DNA of 64,000 nt from VAZQ01 sp050179645 (lineage in GTDB: Bacteria > Pseudomonadota > Alphaproteobacteria > Rhizobiales > Xanthobacteraceae): assembly GCA_050179645.1 (NCBI GenBank), contig JBFXEX010000002.1:1-64000 (forward strand), given 5' to 3'. The translations under genes were made by a program, and so were the position numbers. The notes beneath the pieces are model-generated. The model did no database searches. It was not told the DNA's origin and saw only the letters and a program-made list of their open reading frames with translations. Below are positions 28,416 through 35,645 of this stretch, piece after piece; position 1 is the stretch's first letter; each line of letters opens with the position of its first letter.

Positions 28416-29957
28416 ATGGCGAAACCCGACAAACCGAACATCCTCGTCATCTGGGGAGACGATATCGGCATCTCGAACCTGAGCTGCTATTCGCACGGCC
28501 TGATGGGCTACAAGACGCCGAACATCGATCGCCTCGCCAAGGAAGGGATGATGTTCATCGATTCCTACGGCGAGCAGTCTTGCACCGCCGGCCGGTCGTC
28601 GTTCATCACCGGCCAGAGCGTGCTGCGTACCGGTCTCTCCAAGGTCGGGATGCCGGCCGCACCGATTGGCATGAACGAGAAGATCATCACCATCGCGGCG
28701 GCGCTGAAGAACCAGGGCTACGCCACCGGGCAGTTCGGCAAGAACCACCTCGGCGATCTTAACCACATGCTGCCGACCAACCACGGCTTCGACGAATTCT
28801 ACGGCAACCTCTATCACCTCAACGCCGAAGAAGAGCCGGAGATGTACGACTATCCGCCGGAGAAAGACTTTCCGAACTTCCGCAAGATGTTCGGACCGCG
28901 CGGCGTGATCCACTCCTGGGCGACCGATAAGGACGATCCCACCGACGAGCCACGCTGGGGCAAGGTCGGCAAGCAGAAAGTCGAGGATACCGGCCCGCTC
29001 ACTCGCAAGCGCATGGAGACCTGCGACGACGATTTCGTCGCGCACGCCAAGCGATTCATGAAAGAGCAGAACGACGCCGGCAAGCCGTTCTTCGTGTGGC
29101 TCAACACCACCCACATGCATTTTATAACGCATACGAAGAAGGAAAGTCTCGGCCAGGCCGGCCGCTGGCAGTCACCCTATCACGACACCATGATCGACCA
29201 CGACAAGAACGTCGGCGACGTGCTCGACTTTCTCGACGAAATGGGCCTGACCGACAATACCTTCGTAATGTATTCGACCGACAACGGCCCGCACCGGAAC
29301 AGTTGGCCGGACGGCGGCATGACGCCGTTCCGCAGCGAAAAGAACACCAACTGGGAAGGCGCGTTCCGCGTTCCGATGCTCGTGCGCTGGCCGGGCAAGA
29401 TCGCCGCCGGCGCGGTGTCGACCGAAATCGTCCAGCACCACGACTGGTTCCCGACCTTCCTCGCCATGGCCGGCGATCCGGACGTGGTCGATAAGCTCAA
29501 GAAAGGCTACCAGGCGATCGGACGCACCTACAAGAACCACATCGACGGCTACAACTTGCTGCCTTACCTGACCGGCCAGGAGAAGGAGAGCCCCCGCAAG
29601 CTGTTCGTCTATATCAGCGACGACGGCGACATCCTCGCGTTGCGCTACGACCACTGGAAGGTCGTGTTTATGGAGCAGCGCTGCAAAGGCACCCTTGAGG
29701 TCTGGGCCGAGCCGTTCACCCGGCTGAGAATACCCAAGCTCTACAATCTAAGGACCGATCCGTATGAGTTCGCGGACATCACGTCGAATACTTACTGGGA
29801 GTGGTTCATCGAGCACGACTACATCATCTTCGCGATCAACTACATCTTCACCCAGTTTGCTGCGACGTTCAAAGAGTTTCCGCCAATTCAAAAACCCAAC
29901 AGTTTCACGATCAGCGACGCGATCGGCAAAATGCAGGAAGCGCACGGCGGCGGCTAA
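28416..29957 (+). CDS. Type I sulfatase with CxAxR modification site
   Basis: 513 residues, a paralogue of the preceding gene. ILVIWGDDIGISNLS gives the metal aspartates, and Cys56 lies in CTAGRSSFITGQ, so alanine replaces the usual proline; this variant is accepted in the family. FGKNHLGDLNHMLP carries the lysine and histidine, and YSTDNGPHRNSWPDGGMTP the late aspartate-asparagine ligands. No signal peptide. Sequence around AYWEW-like C-terminal helices differs from the first enzyme, so different substrates are likely. AAAGGAAAC precedes ATG 28416. Confidence 0.92.
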   Translation: MAKPDKPNILVIWGDDIGISNLSCYSHGLMGYKTPNIDRLAKEGMMFIDSYGEQSCTAGRSSFITGQSVLRTGLSKVGMPAAPIGMNEKIITIAAALKNQGYATGQFGKNHLGDLNHMLPTNHGFDEFYGNLYHLNAEEEPEMYDYPPEKDFPNFRKMFGPRGVIHSWATDKDDPTDEPRWGKVGKQKVEDTGPLTRKRMETCDDDFVAHAKRFMKEQNDAGKPFFVWLNTTHMHFITHTKKESLGQAGRWQSPYHDTMIDHDKNVGDVLDFLDEMGLTDNTFVMYSTDNGPHRNSWPDGGMTPFRSEKNTNWEGAFRVPMLVRWPGKIAAGAVSTEIVQHHDWFPTFLAMAGDPDVVDKLKKGYQAIGRTYKNHIDGYNLLPYLTGQEKESPRKLFVYISDDGDILALRYDHWKVVFMEQRCKGTLEVWAEPFTRLRIPKLYNLRTDPYEFADITSNTYWEWFIEHDYIIFAINYIFTQFAATFKEFPPIQKPNSFTISDAIGKMQEAHGGG

Positions 29958-29967
29958 AGCATATTCT

Positions 29968-29990
29968 GGGCGGCGGGGTACCCGCCGCCC
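29968..29990. terminator. Perfect 10-bp hairpin after the sulfatase genes
   Basis: GGGCGGCGGG (29968-29977) and CCCGCCGCCC (29981-29990) pair fully around a 3-base loop, 8 bases after the second sulfatase stop. No T-tract follows, so it may protect the 3' end or act as a weak terminator instead of a classic one. Confidence 0.6.
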
Positions 29991-30035
29991 GCTCTCGCAG
30001 AATCGCGACCTTCCAAATTCGGATAGGATCACGCG

Positions 30036-30395
30036 ATGAAAGAATGGCTTGTTTTCGCCGCAGAGCAGTCTGTCATCGTTATCGATGCGATGGCCTTGAT
30101 CATCGTTTTTGTCGGCACGGTCGAGGCCTTCATCTCCGGCCTGCGCGTGATGTTTTCCTCACCATCCGGACACGAGCGGCGTGACGTGTGGCTCCGCCAT
30201 GCACGTTGGCTAATTGCCGGACTGACGTTCTTGCTTGCCGCCGACATCATCGAAACCGCGATTACACCAGACTGGGAAGACATCGGCCGCATTGCGGCGA
30301 TCGCCGCAATCCGGACGGCATTGAATTGCTTTCTGGAACGTGACTTGGACGAAGTTCGGGAACGGCAGCGCCAACCTGCCGAGACTCGCGCTTAG
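30036..30395 (+). CDS. DUF1622 membrane protein
   Basis: 119 residues with a first membrane segment at about 10-35, a second near 58-75 and a third weaker one. The stretch HARWLIAGLTFLLAADIIET, followed by AAIAAIRTALNCFLERDLDE, is characteristic of DUF1622. Function unknown. It is encoded 78 bp after the second sulfatase, past a hairpin, and on the same strand. Confidence 0.85.
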   Translation: MKEWLVFAAEQSVIVIDAMALIIVFVGTVEAFISGLRVMFSSPSGHERRDVWLRHARWLIAGLTFLLAADIIETAITPDWEDIGRIAAIAAIRTALNCFLERDLDEVRERQRQPAETRA

Positions 30396-30466
30396 CGGGG
30401 CTTGCAACTTCCTCCTGGCGCCCTCGGACGGACCAAGATCGTCGGCTACAACGAACGGGAGGTGAC

Positions 30467-30712
30467 ATGTCGGCGCTGGATATCTTCGCCTGGATCGTTC
30501 TGATCGTCGTCGTCGTCAGCACCGTGGCGGTCGCGCTGTTCCTGGCGGCCCTCCCTGGTTCTATCGCCAGGAGCCGCAATCATCCGTGGGCCCAGGCCGT
30601 CACCGTAGGCGGATGGGTGACGTTTTTCCTTGGCTTCGTTCTCTGGCCGGTCGTCCTGATCTGGGCCTACGTGGACGTTCCGCCGCCGCAGAAGCGCGAG
30701 GCGGCGCCATGA
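30467..30712 (+). CDS. DUF3302 (YiaW-like) inner membrane protein
   Basis: 81 residues with two membrane helices (about 6-28 and 48-68) and a basic linker. It matches the YiaW type, which is encoded with the HlyD-like YiaV in enterobacteria, as here. The ATG follows GGGAGGTG, and its TGA overlaps the next ATG. It probably forms a unit with the HlyD-like protein. Confidence 0.82.
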   Translation: MSALDIFAWIVLIVVVVSTVAVALFLAALPGSIARSRNHPWAQAVTVGGWVTFFLGFVLWPVVLIWAYVDVPPPQKREAAP

Positions 30713-31650
30713 TCGTCTTCCTGATCATGGTCTACCTCGCCATCCTCTTCACCCTGGCGAAGCTGAAAATCATCCAGTTCAACCTGTTCTGGAAAATCTC
30801 CCCCGCCATTGTCTTCGTTCTGCTGCTCGTGGGCCTGTTCATCCCGATGGGTTGGGGGGCGCCGAGCGGACCGGTGCTGGTCATTCGCCAATCGGTACCG
30901 ATCGTTCCCGATGTGTCCGGCGAGGTGATCGACGTCCCGGTGCAGGCCAATGTGCCACTCAAGGCAAACGACGTCCTGTTCCGGATCGACCCGGTGCCGT
31001 TCGAGGCAAAGGTCAAGGCCATCGAGGCGCAACTCAAGTTCCAGGAGTTGCGTCTATCCCAGATGACCCAACTGCAGGAGCGCGGCACCGGGCGCACGTT
31101 CGATGTCGAGGAGCGGCAGGCCGAGGTCGATCGCCTGCGCGCGCAGCTTCAAGGCGCAAAGTGGGATCTCGACAAGACGGTGGTGCGAGCCCCCACCGAC
31201 GGTTACGTGACCAACCTCGCGTTGCGCAAGGGCGCGCGCGTCGCGTCGCTGCCGCTCTCGCCGGTGATGGCGTTCATCGATACCGCGGACACCCGCGCGG
31301 GCGTCGAAATCTCACAGATCAGCGTGCGTTACGTGGAACCGGGGCAGTCGGTGGAGCTCACATTCAAGTTTGCGCCGGGCCAAATCCACACCGGAAAGGT
31401 CTTGGCGGTGCTGCAAGCCATCTCGACCGGCCAGGTACAGGCTTCGGGACTGGCCATAACGCCGAAGGAGCTGGAGGCCGCGCCGTTCGTTGTCCGGGTC
31501 GAATTTGACGACAAAGACTTCGCCCAGCGTCTGCCGGCAGGAAGCGTCGGCACCGCCGCAATCTTCACCGATCACGTCAAGCCCGCGCACATGATCCGCA
31601 AGGTCTTGTTGCGGCAGATCGCGATCCTGAATTACATCAATCCGTTCTGA
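30709..31650 (+). CDS. HlyD-family membrane fusion protein (YiaV-like)
   Basis: 313 residues. Two membrane helices near the N-terminus precede a periplasmic part with the biotinyl-lipoyl halves VSGEVIDVPVQANVPLKAND and VVRAPTDGYVTNLALRKGAR, which flank a short coiled coil (about 100-155). A beta-barrel domain follows. The family couples transporters to outer components, yet no ABC, RND or MFS partner gene is nearby, as is also true of YiaVW. It overlaps the YiaW-like gene by four bases. Confidence 0.88.
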   Translation: MIVFLIMVYLAILFTLAKLKIIQFNLFWKISPAIVFVLLLVGLFIPMGWGAPSGPVLVIRQSVPIVPDVSGEVIDVPVQANVPLKANDVLFRIDPVPFEAKVKAIEAQLKFQELRLSQMTQLQERGTGRTFDVEERQAEVDRLRAQLQGAKWDLDKTVVRAPTDGYVTNLALRKGARVASLPLSPVMAFIDTADTRAGVEISQISVRYVEPGQSVELTFKFAPGQIHTGKVLAVLQAISTGQVQASGLAITPKELEAAPFVVRVEFDDKDFAQRLPAGSVGTAAIFTDHVKPAHMIRKVLLRQIAILNYINPF

Positions 31651-31694
31651 GGCCGCCCCTTGATGTACGCCGGACACGGCAAGGCGCACGTTCG

Positions 31695-32090
31695 ATGACA
31701 AGACTGTTGTTGATCGTGACTGCGGTGTTCGAGGCGGTAACCGGATTGCTGCTGATGTTTTGGCCGGCCGGGGCGCTGAAGCTGTTGTTCGGACCGGCCA
31801 CCGCCGCACCCCTCGGACCGGGTGGCGCGCGCGTCGCAGGCATCGCGCTGCTCGCTCTCGGTATCGCCTGCTGGTTCGCCCGCGAACGTGGGTTGACACC
31901 GGCCGGAAGGCGAATGCGCGCGATCATGCTGACGTATAACGTGGCCGTGGCCGCCTTGCTGGTGGTGGCGGGCGTCCACTACGCGCCTGTCGGCATTGCC
32001 CTGTGGCCGGCCGTCTTCGCGCATTGCGTGCTGGCGGTCTGGTGCGTGGCGTCGCTCAGGCGGGGCGCACCGGAGCCACCGGCCGGCTAA
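31695..32090 (+). CDS. Small four-helix membrane protein
   Basis: 131 residues with four hydrophobic helices (about 3-25, 45-63, 75-95 and 98-118) and no charged motif. It resembles many unannotated DoxX-sized membrane proteins, but I assign no family. It is the last plus-strand gene of the insertion and converges with nrdR, 19 bp away. Confidence 0.65.
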   Translation: MTRLLLIVTAVFEAVTGLLLMFWPAGALKLLFGPATAAPLGPGGARVAGIALLALGIACWFARERGLTPAGRRMRAIMLTYNVAVAALLVVAGVHYAPVGIALWPAVFAHCVLAVWCVASLRRGAPEPPAG

Positions 32091-32109
32091 CTCATGAGGC
32101 GACCGTATG

Positions 32110-32589
32110 CTACTTTCTTGTAGCGGTCTTGCCTTCCTCCTCCCCCGACAACTCGTCGAGCAACGTTTCGAAGTCCTTGGCCTCGCGGAAGTTGCGATAG
32201 ACCGAGGCGAAGCGCACATAGGCGACGTCATCCAGCGACCGCAGCGCCTCCATCACCAGTTCGCCGATAGCCTCTGAAGAAATTTCGGCCTCGCCCTGGC
32301 TTTCGAGTTCGCGCACGATCTTGGACACCGCCTGTTCGATCCGCTCCGGCTCGACCGGACGCTTGCGCAGCGCAATCTGGACCGAGCGCAGGAGCTTGTC
32401 GCGGTCGAACGGCACGCGCCGGCCGTTGCGTTTGATCACCGTCAGTTCGCGCAGCTGCACGCGCTCGAAGGTGGTGAAGCGGAAATTGCACGCGAGGCAC
32501 ACCCGCCGGCGCCGGATGACGGAGCTGTCCTCCGTCGGCCGGGAATCCTTCACCTGGGTATCGAGGCTGGCGCAATTCGGACAGCGCAT
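32110..32589 (-). CDS. nrdR: Ribonucleotide reductase repressor NrdR
   Basis: 159 residues. The N-terminal zinc ribbon MRCPNC and CLACNFRFTT (four cysteines) is followed by an ATP-cone domain beginning near residue 48 (LTVIKRNGRRVPFDRDKLLR). It represses ribonucleotide reductase genes when dATP is bound. Length is normal. It follows glyA by 32 bp, the usual operon order in this class. Confidence 0.97.
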   Translation of the reverse strand: MRCPNCASLDTQVKDSRPTEDSSVIRRRRVCLACNFRFTTFERVQLRELTVIKRNGRRVPFDRDKLLRSVQIALRKRPVEPERIEQAVSKIVRELESQGEAEISSEAIGELVMEALRSLDDVAYVRFASVYRNFREAKDFETLLDELSGEEEGKTATRK

Positions 32590-32621
32590 CTCGCCCTCTC
32601 AGCGGTGGCGCTGCATATCGA

Positions 32622-33929
32622 TCACCCCTGATAGATCGGGAAGCGGCCGACCAGCTTCTTCACCTTCTCGCGCACCGCGGCTTCGACGAGCGAGTCCTCT
32701 TCGACGCCTTTCTGCGACAGCACATCCAGCACTTCCGCGATCAGTTCCCCGACTTCCTGGAATTCGGCGATGCCGAAGCCGCGGGTCGTGCCGGCCGGCG
32801 TACCAAGCCGGACGCCCGAGGTGATGGCGGGCTTCTGCGGGTCGAACGGGATGCCGTTCTTGTTGCAGGTGATGTGGGCGCGGCCGAGCGCCAGTTCGGC
32901 GACCTTGCCGGTGAGGTTCTTCGGCCGCAGGTCGACCAGCATCAGGTGGGTGTCGGTGCCGCCGGAAACGATGTCGAAGCCCTTGGATTTCAGCGTCTCG
33001 GCGAGCGCCTTGGCATTGGCGACGACGTTCTTCGCATAAATCTTGAACGAGGGCCGCAGCGCCTCGCCGAACGCCACCGCCTTGGCGGCGATCACGTGCA
33101 TCAGCGGACCGCCCTGGAGGCCCGGGAACACCGCCGAATTGATTCTCTTCGCCAGTTCGTCGTCGTTCGTCAGGATGAAGCCCGAGCGGGGGCCGCGCAG
33201 CGTCTTGTGCGCCGTCGAGGTGACCACATGCGCGTGCGGGAATGGCGACGGGTGCGCGCCGCCGGCAACCAGCCCGGCGAAATGCGCCATGTCGACCATC
33301 AAGTACGCGCCGACCTTGTCGGCGATCTCCCGGAATCGCCGGAAATCCAGGATCCGCGGATAGGCGGAGCCGCCGGCGACGATCACCTTCGGCTTATGCT
33401 CGCGGGCCAATTTCGCCACTTCGTCCATGTCGATGCGGTGGTCGTCGCGGTTGACGCCATAGGGCACCGGCTTGAACCAGCGGCCGGACATGTTGACCGG
33501 CGAGCCGTGGGTCAGATGGCCGCCGGCGGCGAGATTGAGCCCCATGAAAACATCGCCCGGCTGCATCAGCGCCATGAACGCGGCGACGTTGGCGGAGGCG
33601 CCGGAGTGCGGCTGGACGTTTGCGAATTTGCATCCGAAAAGCCTGGTAACCCTCTCAATCGCCAGGTTTTCCGCCACGTCCACCCACTGACAGCCGCCGT
33701 AATAGCGCCGCCCCGGCAGGCCCTCGGCATACTTGTTGGTCAGGCACGAGCCCTGCGCCTCCAGCACCGCCCTGCTGACGATATTCTCCGACGCGATCAG
33801 CTCGATTTCATCGCGCTGACGCCCGAGTTCCTTGGCGATCGCATCGGCGACTTCGGGGTCGGTTTCGGCGAGCGATGCGGAAAACAGGCTGGCCGCGGGC
33901 GCCGCGGCGGCGGACGACGTCTGGGTCAT
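32622..33929 (-). CDS. glyA: Serine hydroxymethyltransferase
   Basis: 435 residues. A PLP enzyme that interconverts serine and glycine with tetrahydrofolate. VVTSTAHKTLRGPRSG holds the PLP lysine, ELIASENIVSRAV and KYAEGLPGRRYYGG are N-terminal signatures, and MVDMAHFAGLVAGG binds the cofactor. ATG 33929 is favoured over the GTG three codons earlier, although neither has a strong ribosome site. nrdR follows at once. Confidence 0.97.
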   Translation of the reverse strand: MTQTSSAAAAPAASLFSASLAETDPEVADAIAKELGRQRDEIELIASENIVSRAVLEAQGSCLTNKYAEGLPGRRYYGGCQWVDVAENLAIERVTRLFGCKFANVQPHSGASANVAAFMALMQPGDVFMGLNLAAGGHLTHGSPVNMSGRWFKPVPYGVNRDDHRIDMDEVAKLAREHKPKVIVAGGSAYPRILDFRRFREIADKVGAYLMVDMAHFAGLVAGGAHPSPFPHAHVVTSTAHKTLRGPRSGFILTNDDELAKRINSAVFPGLQGGPLMHVIAAKAVAFGEALRPSFKIYAKNVVANAKALAETLKSKGFDIVSGGTDTHLMLVDLRPKNLTGKVAELALGRAHITCNKNGIPFDPQKPAITSGVRLGTPAGTTRGFGIAEFQEVGELIAEVLDVLSQKGVEEDSLVEAAVREKVKKLVGRFPIYQG

Positions 33930-34195
33930 GCAATTCACACGGGGGTCGAAGGGTCACGGGAGTTCGGCCGGGCGATAGCATACTTGGGTCCGGACCGCCA
34001 AGGCGTGGACCGGTGGACATGAACGGATCGGCCGCTTTTCCCGCTTGTTAGGCGTTCTTAGCGTCCTGTGCGGCGCTTCTTCGCGTCCTTTCCCGCCCTT
34101 CCCGGCCTCTTCCCGGACGCTTCTGTGCCCGCAGAAAAACGCGCACCACTTCCCGCCGCTGGACAGCATCGCGGCCGCTCTGCCAGTCTCATTTC

Positions 34196-35602
34196 ATGAC
34201 CAAAACCACATTCGACGTCCGCGCAATCCTCGCCGGCGAGGCGCCCGCCGACACCCCCGTCACCGTCAAGGGCTGGGTGCGCACCCGGCGCGACTCCAAG
34301 GCCGGAATCTCGTTCGTCCATCTCTCGGACGGCTCGTGCTTCCATCCGGTGCAGGTGGTGGCGCCCAACACGCTGCCGAACTACACCGACGAAATCCTCA
34401 AGCTCACCGCGGGCTGCGCCATCGCGGCGACCGGCACCATCGTGCCCTCGCCCGCCAAAGGCCAGCCGTTCGAGATGCAGGCCACGAGCATCGAGGTAAT
34501 CGGCTGGGTCGACGACCCCGACACCTATCCGATCTCGCCCAAGCACCACACCATGGAATATCTGCGCGAGGTCGCGCACCTGCGACCGCGCACCAACGTC
34601 ATCGGTGCGGCGACGCGCGTGCGCCACACGCTGGCGAAGGCGATCCACCGCTACTTCGACGACAACGGATTCCTCTGGGTCAACACCCCGATCATCACCT
34701 CGTCGGACGCCGAGGGCGCGGGCGCCCTCTTTCGCGTCTCGGCGCTCGACTTCGCCAACCTGCCGCGCACGCGCGACGGCAAGGTGGACTTCGCGCAAGA
34801 CTTCTTCGGCCGCGAGTCGTTCCTCACGGTGTCGGGCCAGCTCAACGTCGAGGCCTACTGCCTCGCGCTCAGCAAGGTCTACACCTTCGGCCCGACTTTT
34901 CGTGCTGAGAATTCCAATACCAGCCGGCACCTCGCCGAGTTCTGGATGATCGAGCCGGAGATCGCGTTCGCCGATCTGTCCGACGACGCCACCTTGGCCG
35001 AGGGCCTGCTCAAGTCGGTGTTCGCGACGCTGCTCAAGGAGCGCGCCGAAGATCTCGCATTCTTCGACGAGCGGGTCGAGAAAGGCCTCGTCGCCAAGCT
35101 CGAAGGCATCGCCTCATCCGAGTTCGTGCGCATGGACTACGGCGAGGCGATCAAGGTTTTGGAGAGCGCGAAGCAGAAATTCGAATTTCCGGTGAAGTGG
35201 GGCATCGACCTGCAATCCGAGCACGAGCGCTATCTCACCGAGACGCACGCCAAGAAGCCCGTGATCGTGATGAACTACCCCAAGGACATCAAGGCTTTCT
35301 ACATGCGCGTCAACGACGACGGCAAAACCGTCGCGGCGATGGACGTGCTGGCGCCGGGCATCGGCGAGATCATCGGCGGCAGTCAACGCGAGGAACGCCT
35401 CGATGTGCTCGACGCGCGCATGGACGAGCACCAGATCGACAAGGAGCACTACGGTTGGTACCGCGACCTGCGCCGCTACGGCACCGTGCCGCACGCGGGA
35501 TTTGGCTTAGGCTTCGAGCGCACGCTCGCCTATGTGACGGGACTGGCCAACGTGCGGGATGCGATTCCGTTTCCGCGGGTGCCGGGGAACGCGAGGTATT
35601 GA
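34196..35602 (+). CDS. asnS: Asparaginyl-tRNA synthetase
   Basis: 468 residues, class II. The N-terminal OB-fold (about 15-105) reads VKGWVRTRRDSKAGISFVHL. Motif 2 is TFRAENSNTSRHLAEFWMIE, and motif 3 is GFGLGFERTLAYVTG. The asparagine-specific features (ENSNTSRHL instead of the aspartyl pattern) identify it. Many alphaproteobacteria make Asn-tRNA only through GatCAB, so this direct route is patchy in the group. It is divergent from glyA. Confidence 0.95.
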   Translation: MTKTTFDVRAILAGEAPADTPVTVKGWVRTRRDSKAGISFVHLSDGSCFHPVQVVAPNTLPNYTDEILKLTAGCAIAATGTIVPSPAKGQPFEMQATSIEVIGWVDDPDTYPISPKHHTMEYLREVAHLRPRTNVIGAATRVRHTLAKAIHRYFDDNGFLWVNTPIITSSDAEGAGALFRVSALDFANLPRTRDGKVDFAQDFFGRESFLTVSGQLNVEAYCLALSKVYTFGPTFRAENSNTSRHLAEFWMIEPEIAFADLSDDATLAEGLLKSVFATLLKERAEDLAFFDERVEKGLVAKLEGIASSEFVRMDYGEAIKVLESAKQKFEFPVKWGIDLQSEHERYLTETHAKKPVIVMNYPKDIKAFYMRVNDDGKTVAAMDVLAPGIGEIIGGSQREERLDVLDARMDEHQIDKEHYGWYRDLRRYGTVPHAGFGLGFERTLAYVTGLANVRDAIPFPRVPGNARY

Positions 35603-35645
35603 GAACGGCCTATCGGGCCTACTTCACTGGTTTGTGTGCAGTCAC

